DNA of 58,763 nucleotides from the NCBI GenBank assembly GCA_024680695.1, contig JAILBW010000134.1, positions 1 to 58,763 of the forward strand, written 5' to 3'. Of this stretch, positions 33,852 to 43,316 are shown piece by piece. The notes beneath the pieces are model-generated. The model had not been told where the DNA came from. It saw only the letters and a list, made by a program, of their open reading frames with translations, and did no database searches. Both the position numbers and the translations under genes were made by a program. The DNA comes from Bacteroidaceae bacterium. GTDB taxonomy: Bacteria > Bacteroidota > Bacteroidia > Bacteroidales > Bacteroidaceae. Position 1 is the first letter of the stretch. Every line of letters begins with the position of its first letter.

Positions 33852-33883
33852 TTTGGCTTTTTGATGAAAAGAGATTATCTTTG
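33852..33883 (+). promoter_or_regulatory. Putative Bacteroidetes promoter of tsaE
   Basis: TTTG at 33852-33855, a 20-base spacer and a consensus -7 box TATCTTTG at 33876-33883. The tsaE start lies about 115 bases downstream, leaving a long leader. In the leader an 18-codon ORF begins at 33900 (MNRCLVPPWIGYRGIWK, stop at 33953), which might be a leader peptide or chance. Confidence 0.6.
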
Positions 33884-33998
33884 TACTCCGAGGACGAGAA
33901 TGAACAGATGTTTAGTCCCTCCTTGGATTGGATATAGAGGCATTTGGAAATAGCCCGCACGCTTTTGGGCGAAAGACAATAAATAGGAACGAACAACA

Positions 33999-34418
33999 TT
34001 GAATCTGGAGCATTTTGGCATAGAGGAGATATCGCAGGCGGCACGGCAGTTCGTCGAGGCGATGGGCGAGCGTAAGGTTTTTGCCTTTTACGGCGCAATG
34101 GGTGCTGGGAAGACTACTTTCATCAAGGCGCTCTGCGAGGCACTTGGCGTAGAGGATGTCGTTACTTCGCCCACTTTTGCCATCGTGAACGAATATCGGA
34201 ACGCTCAGGGCGAACCTATCTATCATTTCGACTTCTACCGTATTCATCGCCTTTCTGAGGCTTACGACATCGGATGCGAGGAGTATTTCCAGAGCGGGCA
34301 CCTCTGTCTCATCGAATGGCCGCAGCTGGTCGAAGATGCGCTGCCTGACGAGACGGTGAACGTAACTATCGAAGAGTTGCCCGACGGTGCTCGCAGGCTT
34401 TCGCTGGCATTGAGATGA
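33999..34418 (+). CDS. tsaE: tRNA threonylcarbamoyladenosine biosynthesis ATPase TsaE
   Basis: Cytoplasmic P-loop ATPase needed, with TsaB, TsaC and TsaD, for the t6A37 modification of ANN-decoding tRNAs. The 139-residue protein is normal length for the family. The Walker A motif [10 protein letters not shown] lies at about 31-40 and is followed by TsaE signatures [18 protein letters not shown] and LIEWP. The start is a TTG at 33999; it is chosen because the residues before the next ATG (AMGERKV, about residue 22) belong to the conserved first helix. The gene begins a short plus-strand group with the YbjQ-like and WG-like genes. Confidence 0.94.
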   Translation: MNLEHFGIEEISQAARQFVEAMGERKVFAFYGAMGAGKTTFIKALCEALGVEDVVTSPTFAIVNEYRNAQGEPIYHFDFYRIHRLSEAYDIGCEEYFQSGHLCLIEWPQLVEDALPDETVNVTIEELPDGARRLSLALR

Positions 34419-34467
34419 ACTGGGAATTCAGACACAGAGTATTATTCACCTTATAAAACCTAAAAGT

Positions 34468-34782
34468 ATGATACTGACAACCACTCCTCAGATTGAGGGA
34501 AAGCCCATATTAGAGTACAAGGGAATCGTCACAGGCGAGGCCATCATCGGAGCCAACTTCTTCAAAGACCTGAAGGCGGGTCTGCACGATATTTTCGGCG
34601 GGCGTTCACGCAGTTACGAGAATGTACTCCGTGAGGGCAAGGATACGTCGCTTCGTGAAATGCAAGAGCGTGCCGAGGCAATTGGCGCCAATGCCATCGT
34701 GGGCATCGACCTCGACTACGAGACTGTGGGAAATGGATCCATGCTGATGGTGTCGGCCAGTGGCACCGCAGTAGTTATATAA
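34468..34782 (+). CDS. YbjQ/UPF0145 family protein
   Basis: A 104-residue protein of the YbjQ (UPF0145) family, small proteins that form pentamers and are annotated as possible heavy-metal binders; no function is proven. Diagnostic segments are [28 protein letters not shown] and [15 protein letters not shown], and the length is exact for the family. The usual conserved insert with multiple Arg/Ser ([12 protein letters not shown]) is present. It follows tsaE by 49 bases and is cytoplasmic. Confidence 0.9.
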   Translation: MILTTTPQIEGKPILEYKGIVTGEAIIGANFFKDLKAGLHDIFGGRSRSYENVLREGKDTSLREMQERAEAIGANAIVGIDLDYETVGNGSMLMVSASGTAVVI

Positions 34783-34806
34783 GGTAGGTCATAAAAACAA
34801 AGAGCT

Positions 34807-35529
34807 ATGAAGGCAAGACGATTTCAAAAAAGCGTGCTGCTCATCTGCGTGAGCTTGGCATTCAGCGTAACAGGTATGGCGCAGCAACCCATGGGGGGAG
34901 TCCCGCAGAATTTGCCGGGAGTCAGGAATCCCATGATTCAGCCCAACAATCAGGTAACGGTGCAGCAGCAGCCTGGCATGCCCAATGTGTCGCGCACCCT
35001 GCGCACCGAGGGCGGTGGTTTTCAATGGTATCGCCTGAAGGCCACCAATGGCGTTGTAGGCGCTCAGGATGTCTACGGCAACACCATCATTCCGCTGGAG
35101 CGTGGCTATACGGCCATAGACTTCAAGTTCGAAGGAATGTACACCGGATACTTCCAGGTGAAGAAAAAGAACTATCACGGAGTCTGTGACCTCAGCGGTC
35201 GCGAAATTATCCCTGCCACTCAGGACTTTGTCATTTTCCACACGGCCGATGGCTTCCTGATAAAGAATGGCAAGAAGTTCGAGCCTGTCGGGTGGAAATT
35301 GAATAATGTCGGTATTGCCTATTCGCTTGAAGAGGAGAACGACAGCACACTGAAGGTGGCTACACCGACTCCCGGCCTGCCCGACTTGTCGGCAGGTAAG
35401 GCACTGCTCGAGCCCACATCGACTGGCGGTACACCCTTGATTATGCCTTCGGCTGGCACACCAGGCGCTGCCGACAACGCCACTCCTTCACGCGGAAAAC
35501 GTGGTGGGAAGAGCTCGAAAAGAAAGTAG
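34807..35529 (+). CDS. Secreted WG-repeat-like protein
   Basis: A 240-residue exported protein with a signal peptide ending GMAQQ. A Pro/Gln/Asn-rich stretch (PNNQVTVQQQPGMPN) precedes two WG-like beta repeats at about 72-145 (GVVGAQDVYGNTIIPLERGY; YHGVCDLSGREIIPATQDF), the same pattern seen in WG containing-repeat proteins. The C-terminus is Pro/Thr/Gly-rich and ends in a basic tail (RGKRGGKSSKRK). Function unknown; WG repeats are often found in cell-surface or chaperone-like proteins. It is the last gene before a convergent hairpin shared with recQ. Confidence 0.6.
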   Translation: MKARRFQKSVLLICVSLAFSVTGMAQQPMGGVPQNLPGVRNPMIQPNNQVTVQQQPGMPNVSRTLRTEGGGFQWYRLKATNGVVGAQDVYGNTIIPLERGYTAIDFKFEGMYTGYFQVKKKNYHGVCDLSGREIIPATQDFVIFHTADGFLIKNGKKFEPVGWKLNNVGIAYSLEEENDSTLKVATPTPGLPDLSAGKALLEPTSTGGTPLIMPSAGTPGAADNATPSRGKRGGKSSKRK

Positions 35530-35600
35530 GAGCAGCACATTTCTCCCTCAGTTTTCTGAGCAGAGGGAGGATAGTGCATGAAGGAAAAACAGGGAAAACG

Positions 35601-35690
35601 AAGGCCTGTCATTTTGAGAAGCGAGGGGGAATCTGTGTCACAACCCAATGACGAAAGATTCTTCGGCCACCTCTCAGAATGACAGGCCTT
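35601..35690. repeat. Long imperfect hairpin between convergent genes (REP/MITE-like)
   Basis: Arms of 19 bases (35601-35619 aaggcctgtcattttgaga and 35672-35690) pair with a single mismatch around a 52-nt interior that includes aagattcttcggcc. A T-run follows at 35691-35698. The tgtcattctgag...aagattct pattern resembles a palindromic element common in many bacterial genomes. It lies between the WG-like gene and recQ, so it could also serve as a two-way terminator. Confidence 0.65.
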
Positions 35691-35734
35691 TCTTTTTTTC
35701 TTTTCTAAACTCTTATCCCAACTCCAATTAGGGC

Positions 35735-37909
35735 TCAGTTTGCCAGTTCGGAGAGGAACTTTATTCGTACGAGGCGCACCTCTTCTTCGGTGTATTCATC
35801 GCCCAATGCGTCGAGCGCATCGTCGAGACTGTCGGAATCCGACTCCTCGCGGAAGTAATCGTAGATGTCCAGCATGTGGTCCTCGTCCATCACTTCGTCG
35901 ATGTAGTAGTCGATATTGAGCTTTGTGCCGCTATAGACGATGTTCTCTATCTCGTCGAGAAGTTCGCTTAGGTCCAGTCCCTTCGAACGTGCGATGTCGT
36001 CGAGCGACAGTTTGCGGTCGATGCTCTGTATGAGGCTCATCTTCTGGCGCAAAGCATTGTTCGCCACCGTGCGCACTCGCAGGTCCTCGAACCGTTCGAT
36101 GCCGTTTTCTTCGCAATGGCGGGCAATGAGGTCGCAGAACTCCTGACCGTAGCGCTTGGCCTTGCCTTCGCCCACTCCGCGGATATTCTGCAGTTCTTTG
36201 ATTGTGATGGGGTAGGTGGTGGCCATATCCTCGAGCGAGGGGTCTTGGAAGATGACGTAGGGCGGCACCTCATGGCGCATAGCCACGGAGCGGCGCAGGT
36301 CCTTCAACATCGCGAGTAATGGTTCGTCGAGCACTGAAGTGCCGCCGCCCGCAGGTTCGGCATAATCATCAAACTCGTTGTCCTCCGTAATCTGGAACGA
36401 TACGGGGGAAAGCAGGAAACGGCGTCCCTCCTTCGTAATCTTTAACAGACCGTAGTTCTCCACTTCCTTCTCGATGTATCCGGAAATCATTGCCTGTCGC
36501 AGGAGTGCGTTCCAGAATGTGGCTTCGTGTTCCTCGCCGCAGCCGAAACTCTCTATCTCCTCGTGGCGATGAGCCAGCACTTCGTCGGTCTCGCGACCCA
36601 TCAGGATGTCGATGACGTAGTCCACCTTGAAGTTCTCCTTGATTTCCAGTATGACGCGCAGGGCCTGAAGCAGTTCCACTGAGGCTTCGATGCGTTTCTT
36701 GGGGTGGAGGCAATTGTCGCAATTCTCGCAATTGTCCTGAAGATATTCCTCGCCGAAGTAGTGGAGCAGGAATTTGCGTCGGCAGACAGACGACTCGGCA
36801 TAGGCTGCAGTCTCCTGTAGCAGCTGGCGTCCGATGTCCTGCTCGGCCACAGGTTTGCCCTCCATGAACTTCTCGAGTTTCTGCAGGTCGTGGGGCGAAT
36901 AGAACGTCAGGCAGATTCCTTCGCCGCCGTCGCGTCCGGCGCGTCCCGTTTCCTGATAGTATCCCTCGAGACTCTTCGGAATATCGTAGTGGATGACGTA
37001 GCGCACATCGGGCTTGTCGATGCCCATTCCGAAGGCGATGGTGGCTACGATGACCGTGAGGCGCTCCATCAGGAAGTCGTCCTGGGTCTCATTGCGCGTC
37101 ACTGTGTCCATGCCGGCATGATAGGCGCGGGCGTTGATGTCATTGGCTCGCAGCACTTCGGCCAGTTCCTCGACCTTCTTGCGGCTCAGGCAGTAGATGA
37201 TGCCACTCTTGCCCTCATGTTGCTTGATGAAGCGGATGATGTCCTTCTCCACCTCCTTGGTCTTTGGGCGCACCTCGTAGTAGAGGTTTGGCCTGTTGAA
37301 CGAACTCTTGAACTCGGTCGCGTCGGGCATGCCGAGGCTCTTCTTGATGTCTGTGCGCACCTTGTCGGTGGCCGTAGCCGTCAGGGCAATGACGGGGGCT
37401 GGGCCAATTTGGTTGATTATCGGGCGGATGCGGCGATACTCGGGACGGAAGTCGTGGCCCCACTCCGAGATGCAGTGCGCTTCGTCGACAGCATAGAAAG
37501 AAATCTTCACGTTGGCCAGGAAGTCCATATTCTCGGTTTTCGTCAGCGACTCGGGTGCCACGTAGAGTAGCTTCGTTCGCCCCGACTGGATGTCGCGTTT
37601 CACTCGCTCTATCTGGGCTTTCGACAATGACGAGTTGATGAAATGGGCCAGTCCGTCTTCTTCGCTTACGAGCCGAATGGCATCCACCTGATTCTTCATC
37701 AATGCGATGAGCGGGGAGATGATAATCGCCGTGCCTTCCATCAGCAGGGCGGGAAGCTGGTAGCAGAGCGACTTGCCGCCACCTGTAGGCATCAGGACAA
37801 AGGTGTCGTTACCCGCAAGCAGGTTGCGGATGATGGCCTCTTGGTCGCCCTTGAAGGTGCTAAAGCCAAAGTAACGTTTGAGTTCCTCTGTCAGATTATA
37901 GTGTCTCAT
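35735..37909 (-). CDS. recQ: ATP-dependent DNA helicase RecQ
   Basis: 3'-5' DNA helicase of the RecQ family, acting in recombination repair and stalled-fork processing. The order is standard: Walker A MPTGGGKS at 40-47, the DEAH box in YAVDEAHCISEWGHDFRPEY, helicase C-terminal motif (YYQETGRAGRDG), the RecQ zinc-binding Cys cluster (CRRKFLLHYFGE...NCENCDNC), the winged helix and an HRDC domain (DLRRSVAMRHEVPPYVIFQD). After HRDC there is an extra acidic tail of about 120 residues ending in RLVRIKFLSELAN, common in Bacteroidetes RecQ. At 724 residues it is full length. A consensus promoter lies 28 bases upstream. Confidence 0.96.
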   Translation of the reverse strand: MRHYNLTEELKRYFGFSTFKGDQEAIIRNLLAGNDTFVLMPTGGGKSLCYQLPALLMEGTAIIISPLIALMKNQVDAIRLVSEEDGLAHFINSSLSKAQIERVKRDIQSGRTKLLYVAPESLTKTENMDFLANVKISFYAVDEAHCISEWGHDFRPEYRRIRPIINQIGPAPVIALTATATDKVRTDIKKSLGMPDATEFKSSFNRPNLYYEVRPKTKEVEKDIIRFIKQHEGKSGIIYCLSRKKVEELAEVLRANDINARAYHAGMDTVTRNETQDDFLMERLTVIVATIAFGMGIDKPDVRYVIHYDIPKSLEGYYQETGRAGRDGGEGICLTFYSPHDLQKLEKFMEGKPVAEQDIGRQLLQETAAYAESSVCRRKFLLHYFGEEYLQDNCENCDNCLHPKKRIEASVELLQALRVILEIKENFKVDYVIDILMGRETDEVLAHRHEEIESFGCGEEHEATFWNALLRQAMISGYIEKEVENYGLLKITKEGRRFLLSPVSFQITEDNEFDDYAEPAGGGTSVLDEPLLAMLKDLRRSVAMRHEVPPYVIFQDPSLEDMATTYPITIKELQNIRGVGEGKAKRYGQEFCDLIARHCEENGIERFEDLRVRTVANNALRQKMSLIQSIDRKLSLDDIARSKGLDLSELLDEIENIVYSGTKLNIDYYIDEVMDEDHMLDIYDYFREESDSDSLDDALDALGDEYTEEEVRLVRIKFLSELAN

Positions 37910-37937
37910 TTTTTATCCTTCAATCAATTCGCCCCTA

Positions 37938-37968
37938 CAAAGATAAGGTTTTTCTTTTAAATGCCAAA
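37938..37968 (-). promoter_or_regulatory. Consensus Bacteroidetes promoter of recQ
   Basis: On the minus strand TTTG (37965-37968), exactly 19 bases, then TATCTTTG (37938-37945), a perfect TTTG-N19-TAnnTTTG match. The recQ ATG is 28 bases further on. Confidence 0.75.
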
Positions 37969-38018
37969 GAAATGAAGAAAAATATTTTCCTCATTTCACA
38001 TTATTTATAATAAGGACA

Positions 38019-38130
38019 CGCTCTTCGGGCGACTAGAATACGTTCCTCAGATGGCAACAAGACGTTTCTCGGACGGCAGGAGCACACTTCTCGGACGTCG
38101 GGAACACGCCTCTCGGAAGGCAGGAAGCGA
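38019..38130. repeat. 22-nt tandem repeat array, five degenerate units
   Basis: Units begin at 38019, 38041, 38063, 38085 and 38107. The middle two read cgtttctcggacggcaggagca and cacttctcggacgtcgggaaca (22 nt each, split here only by name). Flanking units keep a tcgg/ggcagga scaffold. It lies between recQ and clpX and encodes nothing convincing. Confidence 0.7.
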
Positions 38131-38165
38131 GTGGCGGCAAGTGGTCTTCGCCCGTCGCGGAGTGT

Positions 38166-39377
38166 CTAAGCCAAACGCTGCGACTTCTCTACCTGCTGGC
38201 GCACGAAATCAAGCGTCACAGACATTTTCTTCTTGCCGCTCGATGGTGCATCGAACTGGGCATCAATCATCACAGCCTCCATGATGCTGCGCAATCCGCG
38301 GGCGCCCAGACGGAATTCCACGGCTTTATCGACGATGTAGTCCAATGCCTCGGGGGTGAAGGTCAGTGTGATACCATCCATTGCAAAGAGCTTCACTTGT
38401 TGCTTGACAAGCGAGTTGCGCGGTTCCGTGAGGATGCGCCGCAGGGCATCGCGGTCGAGTGGATTCAGGGAAGTGAGCACTGGCAGACGGCCGATAATCT
38501 CGGGGATGAGACCAAAGGACTTGAGGTCCTGAGGCTGAACATACTGCATCAGGTCCTTGGGGTCGATGCGGCGTTGGTTCTGCACGCTGTTGTAGCCCAC
38601 GGTGTGCGCATTCAGTCGTTGGGCGATTTTCTTCTCGATGCCATCGAAGGCGCCGCCGCAGACGAAGAGGATATTGCGCGTATCTACATGAATGAAGTCC
38701 TGTTCGGGGTGCTTGCGTCCGCCCTTGGGTGGCACATTGACAATGTCCCCCTCGAGCAGTTTGAGCAGTCCTTGCTGCACACCTTCGCCGCTTACGTCGC
38801 GCGTAATGCTGGGATTGTCGGCCTTGCGGGCTATCTTGTCTATTTCGTCGATGAACACGATGCCGCACTGCGCAGCCTCTACGTCGTAGTCGGCCACCTG
38901 AAGCAGCCGGCTCAGAATGCTCTCGACATCCTCGCCCACATAGCCAGCCTCGGTGAATACCGTTGCATCGACAATGGTGAAGGGCACCTTCAGCAGTCGT
39001 GCGATGGTGCGGGCCAGTAGTGTCTTGCCCGTTCCCGTCGGTCCCACCATGATGATGTTGCTCTTCTCGATTTCTACGTCGTCATTGTCTTTCTGCTCCA
39101 AGCGCTTGTAGTGATTATAGACCGAGACGGCCAGCACTCGCTTGGCTTCGTCCTGTCCGATGATGTATTGGTCCAGATAGTCTTTTATCTCGTGGGGAGT
39201 GGGCAGTTTGTCCAGGTCGAACTGTGTGAATGGCCCCCTGCGGCTTTCCTGAATGATGACGTGGGCCCGTTCGACACATTCGTCGCAAATATATACGTCA
39301 GACCCTGTGAGGAGTAACCCCACCTCGCGTTCGCTTCGCCCGCAGAAGGAGCATCTTTTCTGTTTTTCTCTTGCCAT
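38166..39377 (-). CDS. clpX: ClpXP protease ATPase subunit ClpX
   Basis: AAA+ unfoldase that feeds substrates to the ClpP protease. The N-terminal zinc-binding domain has the four Cys at 9, 12, 31 and 34 (CSFC and CDEC). Walker A is GPTGTGKT at about 112-119, Walker B is [11 protein letters not shown], and the pore motif and sensor regions of ClpX follow ([26 protein letters not shown]). At 403 residues it is normal length. It lies 24 bases after lptB on the same strand, so the two are probably co-transcribed; clpP is not in the window. Confidence 0.97.
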   Translation of the reverse strand: MAREKQKRCSFCGRSEREVGLLLTGSDVYICDECVERAHVIIQESRRGPFTQFDLDKLPTPHEIKDYLDQYIIGQDEAKRVLAVSVYNHYKRLEQKDNDDVEIEKSNIIMVGPTGTGKTLLARTIARLLKVPFTIVDATVFTEAGYVGEDVESILSRLLQVADYDVEAAQCGIVFIDEIDKIARKADNPSITRDVSGEGVQQGLLKLLEGDIVNVPPKGGRKHPEQDFIHVDTRNILFVCGGAFDGIEKKIAQRLNAHTVGYNSVQNQRRIDPKDLMQYVQPQDLKSFGLIPEIIGRLPVLTSLNPLDRDALRRILTEPRNSLVKQQVKLFAMDGITLTFTPEALDYIVDKAVEFRLGARGLRSIMEAVMIDAQFDAPSSGKKKMSVTLDFVRQQVEKSQRLA

Positions 39378-39401
39378 TTGCTATTGTAGCTGTTGTATAT
39401 T

Positions 39402-40295
39402 CTATTCCTGCATCGAACGTTCTTCGTCGATTTGCTGGAAATTCTTCTCGCGTAACTGGAAACTGGTGGTCAGGTATTTCTCGAGTACGATGGGGTTCAT
39501 CGACAGTTCCTTGGGTGTACCCTCGAATAGGATGCGGCCCTCGAAGAGCAAGTAGGCGCGGTCTGTGATGCAGAGCGTCTCCTCGACGTTGTGGTCGGTG
39601 ATGAGTACGCCGATGTTTCGTTGCTTCAGTTTCCAGACAATGTACTGGATGTCCTCGACGGCAATGGGGTCCACGCCGGCGAATGGCTCATCGAGCATGA
39701 TGAATTTCGGCTCAATGGCCAGACAACGGGCAATCTCCGTGCGTCGACGTTCGCCGCCCGAGAGACGGTCGCCCAGGTTCTTGCGAACCTTTTGCAGGCG
39801 GAATTCGGAAATCAGCGACTCCAGCTTCCATCGCCGGTACTCGCTCACCGTGCCCTCGAAATAGTCCGGCTTGGGACGCATCTCGAGGATGGAGGCAATG
39901 TTGTCCTCGACGCTCATCTTTCGAAACACGCTGGCCTCTTGCGCCAAGTAGCCGATGCCGCGCCGTGCCCGCTGATAGACGGGCAGTGTGGTCACCTCCT
40001 CGCCGTCGAGGAAGATGTGTCCCTCGTTGGGAATCACAAGGCCAGTGGTCATGTAGAACGATGTGGTCTTTCCCGCACCGTTCGGCCCCAGCAGACCCAC
40101 GATTTCGCCTTGCCTGACGTGAAACGAGACGTGGTCCACCACCGTGCGCTTGCCGTAGATTTTCACGAGCCCCTCGCTGCGCAGTTCGTGCTGGACGACG
40201 TCCGGTGTGTGCTGCCCGGCGGCTTCGCTTTCGTCCCTTACGACTTGGTCATTCAAGTCGGTTTGATGCCCCTCGCTGTTCCTTTCGATGTCCAT
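39402..40295 (-). CDS. lptB: LPS export ABC transporter ATP-binding protein LptB
   Basis: ATPase of the LptB2FG complex that drives lipopolysaccharide transport from the inner to the outer membrane. Walker [10 protein letters not shown] lies at 70-78, the signature LSGGERRR is present, and Walker B reads [13 protein letters not shown]. The LptB-specific phrase [16 protein letters not shown] is intact. About 38 acidic residues precede the usual start; no better ATG exists, so either this lineage has an N-terminal extension or translation begins at a non-ATG codon nearer GLVKIYGKR. It is divergent from mlaE and upstream of clpX. Confidence 0.94.
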   Translation of the reverse strand: MDIERNSEGHQTDLNDQVVRDESEAAGQHTPDVVQHELRSEGLVKIYGKRTVVDHVSFHVRQGEIVGLLGPNGAGKTTSFYMTTGLVIPNEGHIFLDGEEVTTLPVYQRARRGIGYLAQEASVFRKMSVEDNIASILEMRPKPDYFEGTVSEYRRWKLESLISEFRLQKVRKNLGDRLSGGERRRTEIARCLAIEPKFIMLDEPFAGVDPIAVEDIQYIVWKLKQRNIGVLITDHNVEETLCITDRAYLLFEGRILFEGTPKELSMNPIVLEKYLTTSFQLREKNFQQIDEERSMQE

Positions 40296-40314
40296 TACAG
40301 TGTCAAATTTGGTG

Positions 40315-40383
40315 CAAAAGTACGAAAAAAGCCAAAAACAAGCGCGACACGATGCGTTTTTTAGTCGTTTTTGTGTAATTTTG
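40315..40383. promoter_or_regulatory. Divergent promoter region between lptB and mlaE
   Basis: On the minus strand TACTTTTG (40315-40322) and on the plus strand TAATTTTG (40376-40383) both fit the TAnnTTTG -7 box and point away from each other toward lptB and mlaE. The -33 elements are weak. Two envelope-lipid transport units thus share a control region. Confidence 0.5.
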
Positions 40384-40405
40384 CACCCAAGAGTACGTAA
40401 AGACG

Positions 40406-41149
40406 ATGTTTATCACAAACGGACTGGCCACTTTCGGCCGTTATCTGCAGCTCATGGGCAAGACATTTTCGATGCCCGAGCGCTGGCGTATGTTCATGAA
40501 GCAATACGTCAAGGAGATGGCACAGCTGGGTGTCGATTCCATCGGCATCGTATTGCTGATATCCTTCTTTATCGGTGCCGTCATCTGTATCCAGATAAAG
40601 CTGAACATACAGAGTCCTTGGATGCCCAACTTCACGACGGGTTATACGACGCGCGAAATCATGCTCCTCGAGTTCTCGAGCAGCATAATGTGTCTGATAC
40701 TCTCGGGCAAAGTGGGCAGCAACATCGCCTCGGAGATAGGCACCATGCGGGTGACGCAGCAGATTGACGCGCTCGAGATTATGGGCGTGAACTCGGCCTC
40801 GTTCCTCATCCTGCCGAAGATTGCAGGTATGATTACGATGATTCCATTCCTCGTGGTTTTCAGCATCGCAGCTGGCTTCATTGGCGCCTATGCGACGTCC
40901 GTGATGGGTGTCATTACGGTGGACGACCTCACGGTGGGGCTGCTCCACGACTTCAACCAGTGGTACGTCTGGATGTCCATCATCAAGAGCCTCTTCTTTG
41001 CCTTCATTATATCCAGTGTCAGCTCCTTCTACGGCTATACGGTCGAGGGTGGCTCGTTCGATGTGGGTCGCGCCAGTACGGATGCCGTAGTGAAGAGCAG
41101 CATGCTCATCCTCTTTGCCGATATCTTCCTAACCGCCCTACTCTCATGA
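40406..41149 (+). CDS. mlaE: MlaE family ABC transporter permease
   Basis: Inner-membrane permease of the Mla phospholipid-transport system, 247 residues with about five hydrophobic segments. Characteristic MlaE text includes [41 protein letters not shown] and [20 protein letters not shown]. It overlaps the ATPase gene by four bases (ATGA), as is usual for mlaE-mlaF pairs. The periplasmic MCE protein (mlaD) does not follow directly in this window. Confidence 0.93.
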   Translation: MFITNGLATFGRYLQLMGKTFSMPERWRMFMKQYVKEMAQLGVDSIGIVLLISFFIGAVICIQIKLNIQSPWMPNFTTGYTTREIMLLEFSSSIMCLILSGKVGSNIASEIGTMRVTQQIDALEIMGVNSASFLILPKIAGMITMIPFLVVFSIAAGFIGAYATSVMGVITVDDLTVGLLHDFNQWYVWMSIIKSLFFAFIISSVSSFYGYTVEGGSFDVGRASTDAVVKSSMLILFADIFLTALLS

Positions 41150-41901
41150 TTGAACTGCGTCATCTATACAAATCCTTCGACGACAAGGACGTCCTGCGCG
41201 ATATCAATGCGGACTTCTACGATGGGAAGACGAACCTCATCATCGGACAGAGCGGCAGCGGAAAGACTGTGCTCATCAAGAACATCGTGGGCCTGCTCAA
41301 CCCCGAGCAAGGCGAGATTCTCTACGACGGGCGCGACTTCGTGAAGATGTCGAAGCGCGAGCGGGTGCTTATCCGCCGCGAGATGGGTATGATATTCCAG
41401 AGTGCAGCACTCTTTGACTCGATGTCGGTGCTCGAGAATGTCATGTTCCCGCTTGACATGTTCTCCGACATGAACTCTTCCGACCGTGTGGCCCGCGCCC
41501 GATTCTGCCTCGAGCGTGTAAACCTGAAGGGTGCCGAGCAGAAGTTCCCTGGCGAACTGAGTGGCGGCATGCAGAAACGAGTGGCCATCGCGCGTGCCAT
41601 CGCACTGAATCCCAAGTATCTCTTCTGCGACGAGCCAAACAGCGGACTCGACCCAAAGACAAGCCTCGTCATCGACGAACTAATCCACGACATCACGACG
41701 GAGTACAGTATGACCACCATCATCAACACCCACGACATGAATTCTGTGATCGGCATCGGCGAGAACATCATCTTCATCTGCGACGGACGCAAGGAATGGC
41801 AAGGCTGCAAAGACGAGATAATGACCAGTACAAACGAGAAACTGAACTCCTTCATCTTTGCCAGCGACCTGGCCAAGAAAATCAAGGAGGCCAACACTTA
41901 A
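41146..41901 (+). CDS. mlaF: MlaF family ABC transporter ATP-binding protein
   Basis: ATPase partner of the MlaE permease; 251 residues. Walker A is GQSGSGKTV, the signature LSGGMQKR and Walker B YLFCDEPNSGLDP. The ATG at 41146 overlaps the permease stop and starts exactly at the family's N-terminus ([11 protein letters not shown]). The frame is open further upstream but that part lies within mlaE. It is followed 13 bases later by the phosphodiester glycosidase gene, so the three probably share a transcript. Confidence 0.93.
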   Translation: MIELRHLYKSFDDKDVLRDINADFYDGKTNLIIGQSGSGKTVLIKNIVGLLNPEQGEILYDGRDFVKMSKRERVLIRREMGMIFQSAALFDSMSVLENVMFPLDMFSDMNSSDRVARARFCLERVNLKGAEQKFPGELSGGMQKRVAIARAIALNPKYLFCDEPNSGLDPKTSLVIDELIHDITTEYSMTTIINTHDMNSVIGIGENIIFICDGRKEWQGCKDEIMTSTNEKLNSFIFASDLAKKIKEANT

Positions 41902-41914
41902 AATTCAGAAAGGC

Positions 41915-42763
41915 ATGAAGATATTGTTACGCATCGTCGTTCTCCTAAGTGCAGCAGCGGCGGCCATAACGTCCGTTGAGGCACAGACGACAGCCGACTC
42001 GCTGACCATCGTCTCGGCACAGTGGCAGGAAATGCAGATAGCCAAGGGCATGAAGGGTCGGGTAGCTGCCTTCCCATCGCTCTACGGCGGGCCGCAGTAC
42101 GTCAGCATTGTGGAGGTGAAGCCTCGTAGAAGGCATCGTGCCGATATCGGCGTATCGCGTAAGATGATTTCCACCAGCCAGCTGGCACGCCAGCATCGGG
42201 CTCTCGCTGCCATCAACGGCTCGTACTTCAACATGAAGGTGGGCAACTCGGTCTGCTTTCTCAAGTTGGACGGTGAGGTGCTCGACTCGACCATGAGGAG
42301 TGAGTTCACCCTGCGTGTGACGGGTGCCGTAAGGACTCGCCATGGACGGCTGAAGATAATACCCTGGGACAGAGCGACAGAACAGAGCTACCGTAAGCGT
42401 CACGGAAGCGTGTTGGCTTCGGGGCCCCTGATGCTGCAGGGAGGCAAGTATGCCGACTGGTCGATGTGCACACAGAGCTTCATCGACACGAAGCATCCTC
42501 GCAGCGCTATCGTGGTGACAAAGCACCATCGCGTACTGCTCATCACCGTGGACGGACGCGCCGAGGGCAAGGCCATTGGCATGAGTATTCCCGAACTGGC
42601 CCACCTGACAAAGGTGCTGGGAGGAGAGACGGCTCTCAACCTCGACGGCGGGGGCTCCACTACGCTCTATCTCGACGGAGACATCCTGAACCATCCCTGC
42701 GACAACAAGCAGTTTGACCACGCAGGCGAGCGCCCCATCCCGAATATCATCTACTTCAACTGA
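41915..42763 (+). CDS. Phosphodiester glycosidase (NAGPA/DUF2233 domain) protein
   Basis: An exported 282-residue protein with a signal peptide ending SVEAQ. The domain matches the phosphodiester glycosidase family named after the human enzyme that removes GlcNAc from GlcNAc-1-phospho-mannose: AINGSYFNMKVGNSV, LASGPLMLQGG, HPRSAIV and the family signature LNLDGGGSTTLY, ending in RPIPNIIYF. Bacterial members act on phosphodiester-linked sugars of wall or capsule polymers, though most are untested. The ATG at 41915 is chosen because it begins the signal; the longer frame lies in mlaF. Its link to the Mla genes may be only positional. Confidence 0.85.
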   Translation: MKILLRIVVLLSAAAAAITSVEAQTTADSLTIVSAQWQEMQIAKGMKGRVAAFPSLYGGPQYVSIVEVKPRRRHRADIGVSRKMISTSQLARQHRALAAINGSYFNMKVGNSVCFLKLDGEVLDSTMRSEFTLRVTGAVRTRHGRLKIIPWDRATEQSYRKRHGSVLASGPLMLQGGKYADWSMCTQSFIDTKHPRSAIVVTKHHRVLLITVDGRAEGKAIGMSIPELAHLTKVLGGETALNLDGGGSTTLYLDGDILNHPCDNKQFDHAGERPIPNIIYFN

Positions 42764-42817
42764 AGCCTTTCGCTATCCTTTTTTTACTGATAACGACGTT
42801 GCGTCTGCAGAGCCCTT

Positions 42818-43015
42818 ATATTGCATTATTGCATTGCATTTCATTTTTTTTGATTTAGCGAAGCGATTTGCAGGAAATATTATATGAATATATAATATAA
42901 ATATATAATATAAATATATAATAATTAATAACTTATATATATAATACTATATATAAAAGTTACAAATTCTCTCTCTCTTTCCGAAAAAATCATTTGCAAT
43001 GCAATATTGCAATAT
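42818..43015. repeat. AT-rich inverted-repeat element with 13-nt tandem core
   Basis: Arms at 42818-42841 (atattgcattattgcattgc...) and 42992-43015 are complementary at about 21 of 24 positions. They enclose a nearly pure A/T stretch (about 42882-42960) with a 13-base period of the type ataatataaatat. It lies in the convergent gap 42764-43316 between the NAGPA gene and the M16 peptidase gene. No gene is supported in the gap. Confidence 0.6.
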
Positions 43016-43091
43016 GGAGTTGCTATCTCTCTGATTTAGAATAATGTGTGACGATGCATTATTCCCAAAGTGACGGAACTACGTGTGGAGA

Positions 43092-43179
43092 CTGCTTGTA
43101 CTATGCGTTGGAAAAGCATTTCCCACACGTGGGAAAAGCTTGTGCCATGCGTGGCACAAGTGCTTTCTATGTGGAGTTT
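43092..43179. repeat. 22-nt tandem repeat array, four degenerate units
   Basis: Units start at 43092, 43114, 43136 and 43158. The second, aagcatttcccacacgtggg plus aa, is palindromic around cacacgtg, and the third is palindromic around gccatgcgtggc. The same 22-nt period and cccac.cgtggg centres recur at 57183-57292. Confidence 0.65.
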
Positions 43180-43316
43180 TGGGGGAGAGGGAGAGAGGAC
43201 GTTTACGTTTGGGCTATTCCGTCGATTGCCCCTTGGCCATGGCTGAACGTCAAGGCCAAGGGGAGGACGGGTGTCGTTGACAAAAAAACCGGTCGTTCTT
43301 CGACGAGTTAAGCGGG

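Noticed and set aside
43048..43311. 87-residue plus-strand ORF in the gap before the M16 gene
   Set aside because: Much of it is translated from the 22-nt array at 43092-43179 and no family or signal is visible.
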